From contig NC_044282.2 of assembly GCF_004027225.2 (NCBI RefSeq), positions 75,588,287 through 75,652,286 on the forward strand: 64,000 nt of DNA, given 5' to 3'. A program made the position numbers and the translations under genes. Source of the stretch: Strigops habroptila (Eukaryota > Chordata > Aves > Psittaciformes > Psittacidae). The notes beneath the pieces were generated by a model. The model made no database searches. It saw only the letters and a list, made by a program, of their open reading frames with translations, and was not told the DNA's origin. Below are positions 1-11,410 of the stretch, piece after piece (position 1 is the stretch's first letter; each line of letters begins with the position of its first letter).

Positions 1-2692
1 TTCACACATGCATCCATTGTGACCACCAACAACCTCAATGTATATATGCAGCACATGAATTTACACACACGTTTAAGAAAGGCACAGGAAGGGGTGCTGG
101 CAGTGCTAGGCATCACATTAAATCATCCCTGCCATAGCAGCAGTTTGTCCAGCATGAAAATACATCAGGTTCATGCAATTCTTACCAAGGATTTCCAAAG
201 ACAAAGGCTTTAAAGGTCAAAAGAAAAACCTCACTCATGGCTTATGGGATGCTTTTTTGAAGTAAGGGATAAATGCAGGACTTGCCTTTGATGGTCCCTT
301 TCAGAGTTAGGTAACAGCTGGATGAAAATCCACTACAAAAGAGAATTCAATGTTATCATTAGCAGTGACTTGGGATAGCAGCTGTTTGCTGAGGTTTTCA
401 GGATACTGCTTGATTTGTCCCTCTCAAGTGAGGCCACTTAAAACTCCGTATTACAGGGGAAACAAACAGCAGCTGAAACATCCGCAGCTTGTTTGTGGTT
501 TGGCTCTCTTAAGGTAAGTGTTTCAGAATGAGGCAAAAATAAAACTCAACCCAGAGTCAACAAAGAACAAATGAAGCTGATTAAGATGAGGAGGGAAGGA
601 GAAGCAAAGAAGGTATCATAGGAACACAGAACTAGGCTGGAAAAGACCTTTAACAAGCCCCACCTTTATGGTCACCCCATCTGTACCAACTGGCATCCCA
701 CCACTCCCTGTGCTCGGTACTGCTCCATATACAGTAACTATGCACCCCCCTTTCAATATATCAATTAAAATACATGGATTACAAAATTAAAACAATGGGA
801 AAATAATGATATTGAAAGACATTTTGCCTTTTGCAGCCCAGAACATCCAGGATTAATTTTTCTCCTCCTCCTCCATTCTTCTTGAACCAAGTGCTCCTGT
901 GTTTGCAGCCTGTAAGCATCAACCACCTCATTATTAAACTGCAGCCCCAGTATTGTGTGGCCTAATTTGACAGAAACCTGGGCAAAATTTGGTCTCTCCA
1001 AACTCACTCTGGGACAGGTTAATAGCAAGTTAGTGACTGACACCTACTACAGACCATCACAGAATCATGGCATTGTCATCTTCAGTGTGAGCGTAAGTTT
1101 TCAGAAGGGATGTAAATAAAAGGATTATGGTAGTGGCACATCAGCTCTGGGAAAATGCTTCACCAAAAAGCATATGAACTTCAAGCCCCACCTGTACTGA
1201 TATGTATGGGTCTATCTCCTGCTGATTCCAAGCCCACCAAAGTCTGCAGATACCTCTATTAACTTCATTGAAGAACCTTTTTGACTTTGCAAGACTCAGA
1301 CTTTTGAAAATGTTTTTTCTGGACACCCCAGCATCTGTAAAGGAATAAATCAACTCAATGGCATCTTTTAAGCCATCTGGCCTAACATATCATCAGTTTA
1401 CCACTGTCATAAAACCTCTAAATGAATCTAGACTTTCCATTTAGCTAAAACTTTGTGGAAGTATTCATATAGGAACCTAAAAGTAATCACTGTTCAACTC
1501 TATCCCAGTTGCAGCTCAGATGTTAAGCTGAAGCAGTAAACAAGGTAAGACTGTTTTTTCCATAACAAGTCAATTTTGTTTGGCTTTAACTAAAGCCTTA
1601 GGGCTGCCCTCTCCTTTGCAGCCATGCTTTGTGTCTGGGTTAAGAACTTTAAAGTATGCTAGAGACAGGCTTTTGTTCTCCATCTACTTGCTTTTATGTC
1701 TCTGTTACTACCGAGGTCAGATCTTCAGCTAGTGGCAACCAGCATCTCTCCGTTAGAGCCTATTGGGTATAACACTTGCTTCAGCTGAGAGCAAACTGCA
1801 GTAAGCGTGTTCTCTTCTTCACAAATCACTGCAGGTTACAGCTCTGGAGAAGATCCTGGACAACTTTCTGTATACATCATGATGGCTTCCTGGAGTAAAT
1901 CTTGCTTTCTGCCCTTCCCATGTGCCACTGCTCATTGTGCTCCTTTAGGGGCCCAGGCAGATAAAAGCTTGATGTTTATTTTATTTGAAGAATGACTATT
2001 TACCCATCTTCCCATGTGCACCTTTATCTTGTTTACTACCTCTTACAATAGCAAGAAGTCACTGCCAGGTAACCCTTTTCATTCCAGCCCTCTCCTTAGC
2101 AAGTAAGGATGTGGAGCCTTCAGTCATGCCATTCGCTCTGTGGCCGAGCAACGCATCTTCACCATGAGAAGAATACACCACACTTGCTTCAATCCTTCTG
2201 AGGTCAGCTTCAGAAGTGCTGGCATCTGCCCCTTGTCACACCTTCAGCTTTCCACTGGGTTTGGTCTGCAGTCTTACCCTGCAATCACATTCACCGCCTA
2301 CACCAGTCATGATTCATTATTTGCCAAGCATCCTTCATCAGACAGGGGGAATGTGCCTGGCTTTGTGCTGGTGGTGGAGGTGACCATCCACTGGGGACAC
2401 AAGGCTGGTTGCAGGTGCTATGAGAGGATCCAGGACCAGCTCAGACTAAGAACAGCTCATCAGATGAGTGCAGCTCCACTGTCACAGCTCCCGCTCACAT
2501 TCATGCCATTATCTGTGCATGTTTCATGTGAGAGAAATGTTAATGTATTTCAGAAACTGAAGCAAATGGGTCTTTGCATGATGAATGTTTTGGAAACATG
2601 AAGGACCCGGTTTTCAGTGGCACCACTGATAAAGTTTAGGTCACTGTATCTTCTGAAGAGACGCTTGGCTATGCAAAGCATGAGAAATTTAG
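1..2692. other. Gene-free stretch, distal upstream side of NKX2-4
   Basis: No open frame longer than 153 codons, and none resembles a known protein. AT-moderate unique-looking sequence. A degenerate CR1 fragment lies near 615-720. By synteny this side should lead toward NKX2-2, but nothing of that gene is visible here. Confidence 0.6.
615..720 (-). repeat. Degenerate CR1 LINE 3'-end fragment
   Basis: Starts ATCATAGGAACACAGAAC and continues with a GGCTGGAAAAGACCTTT stretch. This matches the reverse complement of the CR1 3' terminus (TCATAGAATCATAG... GGTTGGAAAAGACCTT). The rest is too diverged to place its end firmly. The element points toward the minus strand. Confidence 0.45.
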
Positions 2693-3020
2693 TCACAGAA
2701 CCCCAGCCTGGTTTGTGTTGAAGGGACCTTAAAGCTCCTCCAGTTCCAACCCCCTGCCACGGGCAGGGACACCTTCCACTAGAGCAGGTTGCTCCAAGCC
2801 CCTGTGTCCAACCTGGCCTTGAACACTGCCAGGGATGGGGCAGCCACAGCTTCTCTGAGAAAAGTCTGTGCCAGCACCTCAGCACCCTCACAGGGAAGAG
2901 CTTCTGCCTCAGAGCTCATCTCAATCTCCCCTCTAGCAGGTTAAAGCTATTCCCCTTGTCTTGTCCCTCCAGGCCCTTGTCCAAAGCCCCTCTCCAGGTT
3001 TCTTTCAGCCCCTTTAGGTA
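2693..3020 (-). repeat. CR1 LINE 3' fragment
   Basis: Reads as reverse-complement CR1: a GAAGGGACCTTAAAGCTCC block, then CCCCCTGCCACGGGCAGGGA, the ACTAGAGCAGGTTGCTCC block and AACACTGCCAGGGATGGGGC, ending in the region matching GGACAAGGGCCTGGAGGGAC. The same blocks recur at 33010, 42894, 46913 and 49027. The element is 5' truncated as usual; no reverse-transcriptase coding part remains. Confidence 0.9.
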
Positions 3021-6000
3021 CAATGGCATCCTCTGCTTACACTCTGGCTACTTCAGGTGAATGCAGAAAGTGGCACCTACCTGGGTTTTGGGAGTTTCCT
3101 GTCCCACCTCAGCCAGAGGAACTGAAGAACTCTGATGTTCCTCCTCCAGAGCAACAGCAGCACAGAGCAGCGCTTGGGTTCATCCTCTAGAGCTGGTTTC
3201 TTGGCTGTGTGACTGTGTCTGCCACCATGTCTCTTGGGATCACAAGAACAAGATAAACAACCTTCTCAGGATAAAGACTGTTTATGTTTACCCACACCCC
3301 CATATCCATCTTTAACACATTTTTCTCTAAAGCCTGTAGAAGGTATTACAAAGCAATCAGGAAAAACAGCCCTCCGCTTAATAAGAAACATCTTCGTCGA
3401 TCCCACCATAGAGGAGAATGGCACTATACAGTAACCCCTTGCCAGAAACATGAACAAAACCAGTTTCCTCCCCCTCTCCAAGAAACAGGAGTGAAGGGGG
3501 TAACCAACTCCATTAAGTGCCTTTTGGTTGCATTAAAGGACTATTATTAGTTTGCTGGGTAAGAAGCCATTAACACAGCCACATAGTGGGAATTCCACAC
3601 ATGCTCTTCCATCAGCTCCTGCTACTGGTCACCATCAGGTACAGTATCAGGCTGTGGGGACACTCATGTGATCCATGCAAACAGTGATGGTGTTCCTGAA
3701 TATTCAGTTTCCACTTTCTTCAGCTGGATTTTAAAGGCAAACATCAGCTTTTCCAATTCCCATCAATAATTCATGGGCCACTTCAGATAGCCATCAAATA
3801 TATAACCAAATTAAATTAACATATCTTGAGGTTTGTAACCCAAGATTTCCTGTTCCAGCCCGCAGGATGCCTGCTTCTGTTTGGGTTGCCACTTAATCAT
3901 TGCATAATATTTGTTTTGGCTTGGTTGTGTGTAAGAAGAGATTTATACCATTCCATCTGGCTGCAGCATGTTAGTCATCAGAGGATAAAAGCCACCCTCA
4001 ACTCCTCCATCGGCTGTGTTAGTGCAGCTCTGTGCTGCTTCATGAAGCTTTGGAAGTGAACACCAGAGTGGAGCAACTAAAAATACACACAACTAGATAG
4101 TTTGCCATGCTGTTTATCAACCTCACCAGTCTTTAGCAAATAACAAATGCCACTTGAGTCTTCTCCCACCTCCTAAATTGCCCACACAGCTCTCAAAGAG
4201 GTAACTTGAAGTTATTTCAATCCTAGTTTTGTCTAGGCCCCTCCAAAAACAGGCTACAAGATGTGGTGTGATACGAGGGTTTCATCTGAATTTATTTAGG
4301 ATGACTTCACCATCATTGTTAATATAGCTCTTAGGGGCCCCAGGATGAATAAGGGTCCCATCATTGTAGGTGTAGGACACTCAAAGCCAATTCAAAGACA
4401 GTGCCTGGCATCTCAGCCTAAAGAAGGGCTTGACTTGACATCCACTGGAATCAATGGAAAGACTTGCACTGACTTCAGGAGACACTGAATCAGGTTCTCA
4501 AGGGAAGACAAGCCTCAAGAAGTGACTGATGGATTTAGGCTTCACATTTATTGGCATTTGGAGATGTAATAAGGAGTTCTGACAAGTCACAGATATATTA
4601 AAAAGTACCAACAATAAAGCTCTACAAGATCATCTATAATCAAGTGTAAAGTAAGTGGAAATAGCAGCAGTTGCAGCACGAAGCACTTTCAGTGGTATTG
4701 AAATACCACAGATAGCAGATCTGCTATCAGCATGTTGGGGTTGCAAAGGATAAGAGCAGAGACACTCACACAACAGAACTGGGTTTGCAAGGATCCAGCC
4801 AATGCAACAGCAACCCTGGGAGGGCAACAATAACCAGAGCAGAGGGAATGTGCCTTCCTGGTAATTCCATGTGCTGCTCCTGACCCATACCCTGCAGCCG
4901 GCACTCAGGTCCTCAGAGCTACTTGCTACCAACATCAGATGCCAACTGGCACTTGTGTGGCAAGTCAGAGGCTCTTCCAAAACCATCCTTACAAGGCCCT
5001 TCAAACTCAGTGTGACCTGGGGGCAAGGGGTACATGTCTCTGGTACATGCCTCTGTTTTTAGAGAGCTGGTTTTCCCATGTACCCATCATTAGCAAATCC
5101 CAACCATGGCTGTGACATGAGAGGGAACAGACACCCAGAGGTCATTTGAAGGGACACCGTGCTAACACTGGTTCTCTTCTGACTGGTGGCAGCACTTACC
5201 AGGTCTCTGATGTTAGCACAGTGCACTTGGAGGATGCTTTCCTTCACCACCATAGCACACACAAACCTGTGACAGCAGTTTGGTACTACTTGAAGGCACC
5301 ATGTCATCCTCTCCTGTTGGCCACAGAACCATGGTGTCTGCCATCAGGTCTGGAGCAGTGCTATTTTATCTTCTCTCCAATACCTGCCAAGATGGATTTG
5401 TGGCAGCCTCCTCCTGCAGATATCTGCTAGCACCTCAGTTTGAGTGCTTTGGATAGCACCTTTCTCCAGGCATGGGCTCTGCCTTCCTCCGACGGGGCTC
5501 CTCAAATGTGAGGTCAAGCCTGGGACTGTGATTGCAGCCACCCAAGGGGCCGGGACTCTCCTTGTAGCAGGTCACCAGCAGTCTCCTGCAAGATAAGCAC
5601 ATTAGCCCTCCAGGAAGCAAGTCAACCTCCTCACATGCCAGAGCAGCCCAGCCTTTCCAAACCCACACTGGGAGACACTGCACATCTCCATGAGCCACAG
5701 ACCGGCTCTCCTTCCTTTACTGCACAATTGTGGATTCAAGGATTGCTGGGCTCCAGTGGTGGGCAATAATGACCACACACCTTTACCTCCACTCCTAGCA
5801 ACACCATATAGATGGAGACTTGGCTTCTTCACCCACACCACTGGCTTGCACAGTTGCATTGCCCATTGCGTTGCATGCATGTACACCCAATAAAGGGGGT
5901 AAAAATCAACCCACATCCACCTGTGGGGAGAAGTAGAGGATGAACCAACCTCCAAACCAGAAGTGCAAAGAAACAGTGGGGCAGGAACCCAGTACATTCT

Positions 6001-6844
6001 CCTGTAAGACCATCAACACCTTCCTCAGGGGCTTTGCACACCAGCTCTGGGGAAGGGATTGCATCTATGAGCAGATAGGAAAGTTCCTTAGAGGAAAACC
6101 CATTACCCTTGGTTTGCTCGCACAGGTCCTTCCAACCAGCACTTCATTTCCTGAGGGAGGAAAAAGGGTCAGTTTTAAATGTTATTTGAAAGCAGGGAAA
6201 GCAGATACCATCAGAAGCCAATGCGCTGAGTAACAGCGGAGCAGGAGAAGCTGGTTTACTCATTGAGTGGCATTTTAGGCACAATGGTTTACATTTTAGA
6301 TAATTCAGTGCAACAAAAGTAATTCAATGATACCATTTGCAGCCTTTGAGCAGAATGTATCTTAATTGCCAAAGAGACATTTTTCCTTCCTATCTCGGGA
6401 TCTGTACTTCAGGATTTTTGTACTTTGAGCCTCAGAAAATTGCAGCTCTCTCCTGATTAAGTGCTTAATTGTGGTCAGTGCTTTTCAAAGTATTTGCAGC
6501 AGTTGGCTTAAGTTCCACTTCAGACATAGACCGCTATCGACTTCTTTATCAACTTGCACAATTCCCCTGCATCAAATGCATTCTGAAGCATCCTTGATGG
6601 GCCTTGATCATATCCCTATTTCACAGGAACTCCAACGAAGAGCCCAGAGAGCTGGGCAGCACTCTCTAGCTCAGGCTCCGGCAGCTTCCTACCTTCCTTC
6701 AAGGCCCTTTCTATCTGAAGTGGCAGAGCTGCCCTTCACCCTGAAGCAGGGGCAGAACTGGCAGAGAGCTGCCTGGAATGCTGTCTGCCCAGCACCCACC
6801 ACTGCCCCCTTGCCTGCCCTCTGCACACAGAGCAGCAGCATCTG
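3021..6844. other. Gene-free stretch
   Basis: Only short open frames (under 135 codons) on either strand, with no recognisable domain. The AT-rich interval 6240-6480 looks like a possible conserved non-coding element (see findings). Nothing else can be supported. Confidence 0.55.
6240..6480. promoter_or_regulatory. Candidate conserved non-coding element
   Basis: Repeat-free AT-rich sequence with several homeodomain-like cores (TAATTC, TTAATTG) and an inverted repeat ATTAAGTGCTTAAT at 6456-6469 that contains a TTAAGTG NKX2-type site. Called only on texture and motif content in the flank of a developmental homeobox gene. Conservation has not been tested. Confidence 0.25.
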
Positions 6845-6924
6845 AACCACAGAATGGCTTGGACTGGAAAGGACCTTGAGATCATGTAGTTCCAACCCCC
6901 TGCCATGGGCAGGGGTATCCCAAC
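6845..6924 (-). repeat. CR1 LINE 3' terminal fragment
   Basis: AACCACAGAATGGCTTGGAC followed by GGAAAGGACCTTGAGATCAT and AACCCCCTGCCATGGGCAGG. This is the reverse complement of the CR1 3' end, about 80 bases. Confidence 0.8.
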
Positions 6925-7029
6925 TATTTAGCTGGATTTGCTAGGAAACCAAAGGAATGTAACCATGATTTCAAGCCACGCTAACATGGGATGTGCTGGA
7001 CAGCAGCTGAAGCTTTAAGACCTTGCTCT

Positions 7030-7059
7030 GAATTAGGAACCATAAGGGGTTCCTAATTC
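7030..7059. repeat. Perfect 12-bp inverted repeat (hairpin)
   Basis: GAATTAGGAACC at 7030-7041 is the exact reverse complement of GGTTCCTAATTC at 7048-7059, with a 6-base spacer ATAAGG. No flanking transposon ends or T-run were recognised. Confidence 0.85.
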
Positions 7060-8980
7060 CTAAGCCTTTTCCCTCAATCTGAAGCAGCTGGCCAGTTACT
7101 AGTCAACTCCTCATGGTGTGGGAGCTTTTGCAGAGTCCCGGTCTCCAGCTGCCTGCTCCAAAACGTCTGCATGGGTTTGGAGTGCCCTTTGGACAGGGGT
7201 AGGGGTGACTCTCACCTGAGACCCCATCCCAAGATAAGCCATCACATTTTGTCAGGGATTTCAGTCTCAGACTAATGGAGGAGAATAGTGCAGGGGGCAT
7301 TTATCTGAGTACAAAAATGCACCTACCCTTTGGCCAGGGTGCTGCTGCCAGGCCCCTGCAATACACATAGTCCTGCTGTTACCAGCTTCACTGTGATGGT
7401 CTCGCTGCAGCCAAGGATGATCTAGAGCTGCCTGAACAGCAAAGCCTGGTTAGCACCCACCTTTCAGGCTGATGCCCAAAACACCACGATGGACAATGAT
7501 AGACTGGATTACACCAATATCATCCCTACATTTTGGCACTGCGGGTGTCTTCCACCATGGAGGACAAGCCACAGCCACTTACCAAGCAGCAACCAAGCAA
7601 AACACCTGCAGGGTGCTCAGCCAGCACTGACACAGCATCCCACTGATGAGAGCAGACCCTTGTAGGTGCCAGCAAGGACTCACGGCTTTATCCCCACCTC
7701 TTACAAGACCATGGGAAGATGTTGGTGGAGGGTCTGAACCTCTAACTTCACAGCATTCAGAAATGAAACATAATGTTTGAAGTCTCTTACAGAAACCTTG
7801 CAATAGATCTCCAGGGATCACTGGCATATTCTGAAACTCATGTATTGCACTTCTGTGGCCTATCAAGTGTAGATTGATGTTGCGGTGAAACCCTTACAAG
7901 ATTTCCATAGTGATGTGGCAAAAATCATACTGTCTGAAACACACTGGACCTTAAAAACAGAGCATCTCTCAGCACAGTTTAGAAATACTTATGTTTGGGC
8001 ACTTGTATTACAAATCATCCTGGATTCTTACCTCCAGATCTTTGAGTAATCCCCTCACAACCAAGAAATGAAAACACTCCTCATCTCCCCCCAGTAACTC
8101 ACAGGAGTTACTCTTTGGCAGGGAAATTGTTCAAGTTATTTATCCAGGAAAGCCAGAGCTTGCCTCTATTTCAAACAGAGCATAAAGTCTGAGAGCTTTT
8201 CACTTCCAAGCATCAGGAAAGCCATCAGCGCACAGGAGTGACATGGTCAAGCATCACATGGCCAGAATTTAAGCTCTTATTTAAGCTCAGCCTGTGCCTC
8301 CAGTTCACACAAGCAATGTCTATGAATATCAAGGTAAACCAAATACCCACGTAAGTGGCTAGGGAGGACCAGTGACACATCTTCTGCTTGTTCAGATGAG
8401 CTCATTTAAGTCTCCGCGGTGTATGGCTCACGCTGTAGCAATGGCTGGGTGTACCTACCGGAGGTAGCACCACGCAGGCAGGCACACAGCAGCTGGGCAC
8501 GGCTCCAGCCTCCCCACACAATGAATGGCCTGAATGAATTTGCAAGCAGCTCTTGAAAGGTTTACAGGCTTCTCTGTGCTGTGATTTTAATGCAATGAGT
8601 CAAGCAGCAGCCCAGGCCAGGACCAGGTCCCACTGCGGGCACCCTGCGGTGTCTCGAGGGGCTCAGTTTGGCTGCACAGCTCTGAAAAGTTTCCCATAGA
8701 TTAGGTGTCAGGAATGGTGTTAACAGGACCTCAGCTCCATGTTCAGTCATGGAGTCTTGAAGAGCGTCATCACTTCATGAACACTTCATCATACTTGAGT
8801 TAATCATCACCTGCAAGGAAGACCTGTGCCTCTTGCATGTCATGGTTCCTGAAAAAGAATTACCCACAGCTCCCAAGAACTTCCCAGCAGGAGGAAAACC
8901 AGCGGGGCTTAAGCATCCAGAAGCAGCAGATGACATTGTGAGTGGTGCCACTGGCCAACATTCACACAATAGAGCTGCTA

Positions 8981-9260
8981 ACGGTTAATATAGTAATATT
9001 TCCATTTCGTTGTACATGAGAAAAGATAATTACTTTCAGGGTTTAAGAACCGAATGTGTTGATCCAAATGTAATCTCTGTATTTTAGCATTTGATTATTA
9101 CATTAGAAATACAAATGTCAATGGGCTGTAGTAACCAAAGTTATTAGAAGGAAAAAAGAAGAGATGTGTCACTGAAATTACAGCACAGAGGGAAGAGCAG
9201 AAGCCAACAAGAGACTTGTAACTTTGGTTAATTAAAAAGATATTACTTCTGAAAAGCATT
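8981..9260. promoter_or_regulatory. Candidate conserved non-coding element
   Basis: AT-rich, repeat-free block with dense homeodomain-like cores (GGTTAATATAGTAAT, GATAATTAC, GATTATTACATTAG, TTAATTAAA). Texture resembles vertebrate developmental enhancers. This is inference from composition and locus only. Confidence 0.25.
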
Positions 9261-9879
9261 TTGGGAGCTGAGAGCTTTTGTGTTTCCTAAATGATCCTTT
9301 TGCTACACCCAGAACAAGTGGAGGTCGGGACCATACAACCAGATGGGAGAACTGAGGATCACTTCCATTTCCTGATCATCCAAATCAGAGCTACAAAGAC
9401 CTCAAGAGCTCATCTCCCAGAGAGGAAGATCCATGTTTTACAGCCATTTAGTGGCAGTGCAGCTGTACCCACCTGTTCCGTTGTCATGAGTTAATATGGG
9501 AATCACAAACCACACTCCTGGAGACGGAAGTTCGAGCAATGCTTCATCAACACTTCTCATGGGCTCAGAGACTGGAGATGCTTTTGTCTTTCCATTCCAC
9601 ATCTTTTTCTTCCAGTTGGCATCTTGCTCTGGCATCTTCTTTCATCTCTGCAAGCCCAGATGGGCTTGTTTGTCCCTCTTATCCCAAACCTGCTCTAATG
9701 AATCTGGCACACACAGAGTTTTCTTTACACCCCAGCTCAATTCAATGCTAAAGCGGCACAGTCTGAGCATAGCCCCAGCAGAGCAAAGCCCATGTATTAG
9801 CAAGCTCAGAAATGAAGCTTTGTCCTCCAGGAAGAGATCCCTATCCTGAACTTGTTGCTAAAAGCATCGAGCACAAACT

Positions 9880-10110
9880 GGAAGCCTGTGTGTAACCGGT
9901 AACAAGAGCGCGCTGCCAAGAATTGATTCAAATTGTTATGATTTGCTGTTGAACAAGCTATTGCCTTGATTTCCCAGCAAAGTTCAAGTTTACAGCAGAC
10001 TGATTAGTCCCATGAACATGCCTGAAGCACCTACTGTTGTATGAATTTTTATTACCTTGCCAGCATCAGCGGCTGTTCAAAGTTGGGGCCTTATTGCAAT
10101 TGATAACAGC
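9880..10110. promoter_or_regulatory. Candidate conserved non-coding element
   Basis: Unique AT-rich block including CAAATTGTTATGATTTGCTG, CTGATTAG and a TTATTGCAATTGATAACAGC stretch with an inverted CAATTG core. It is free of CR1 and has no open frame. Likely regulatory by analogy with homeobox-gene flanks; conservation is unverified. Confidence 0.28.
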
Positions 10111-11099
10111 AAAATAAGGGAATAAAGAGAGGGGAGGGAGGGGAACTCTGTTTGTTAAGGTTTCCTCTGTTTCCTTTTCAATAAAATGTCAACTCCATTA
10201 TATAGGTGTCAACTCCATTACTGTAATGCTCCTCCTGTAACCTCAGCGTGTAACTAGCTGCTATTAACACAAGTTTCTCAAAGGCAGCGCTGAGGGCAAG
10301 CGTACCTGCTATAGGCTTCCATCTGTTTAAGAAAATGCTTGTTTCTCCCTGGAGGCACAAATACCATTTTCATTATTCTGTTCTCATGGTTCTCTTTGTC
10401 ACCCCAAAAGAAAACCCTGCTCCTTACACCGAGGAGCCTGCTGCGGTCACGGACCTGCTCTTGCTATAGGGAAAGCCAGGAAATAGGAAAGCAATGCCTG
10501 GCACACCAGTGGGGCCATGGAAAACCTGCATTAAACAGCAGCAAAGATGGGAGAAATAGAGGAGCAGCTGCCCCAGGGCTCTGCTCCAGGTAGGAGACCC
10601 CCCAAATGTGCTGCCAAACCCTCTGAGGATTGTTCTGGGGGGAAATGCCCCCCAAAAGCAGCAAGATCCGAAAGCCTGGGCAACCCTACAGGCAGGATGC
10701 ACCATGATCATCACTCCACCATCACAGTCACCAAACCCCTCGAGGGGCTTGCGCAGGTTTGTGTGTTCCTGAGGTCAGGATGCATTTGGGAAGATGGGTG
10801 TAAGAAACCAGGGGCTGTTGGTAAGCACCACTCCCCACAGCTCCTCTTTTAAGAATTCCCATTTTTAAATAAGCAGGACCATGATGGGGAAGCCCCTCAC
10901 CCTTTCCCGGAGGAGATGCCAGAAGCCTGGAGGAGCACGGCTCCCCTCCTGCAGTCCCAGGTTTGGTGGCTGCACACATCAATACGGAGACAAAGATGAG
11001 CACATATTTAGAAAAGAATAAAGAAATCCTTTCCACAACAGGAGTTGTTTAGATAATTGATTTCCCTTGGACTTACAAGCACTAAGTAACACCCACCGA

Positions 11100-11410
11100 G
11101 CCCCATCGCCCAGATAACCTTTTCCTTCAAATCTCTCTTCCAAAGGATTGGCCTTTGACAGAGGCGTCTCTCAAAGCGCAAATCCAGGCAGCTCTAAGCC
11201 AGCTCATAGGTAAGACCTTTCTGAAAGAACGCAGGGCTGATTCCTCAAGCAATTATTTTGCCTTAGTATCCTTTGCATAGAGAGAGCTCATTAACTGCCT
11301 GCCAGGTTCTGCAGATCCACACTGGAAAATGAACTAGCACAAATGTCATAATTAATTAGCAGTTTAATGCTAGAATGAACATAGCAAAAGTGCTATAAAT
11401 ATTCAAGCGA
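11100..11410. promoter_or_regulatory. Candidate conserved non-coding element
   Basis: Contains CAAAGGATTGGCCTTTGACA, with two opposed TCF/LEF-like CAAAG cores, then an AT-rich stretch with CATAATTAATTAGCAG and AAGTGCTATAAATATTC. No open frame or repeat. Regulatory role is inferred from motif texture near a homeobox gene. Confidence 0.27.

Noticed and set aside
2140..2601. 153-codon plus-strand open frame
   Set aside because: No similarity recognised and no gene context.
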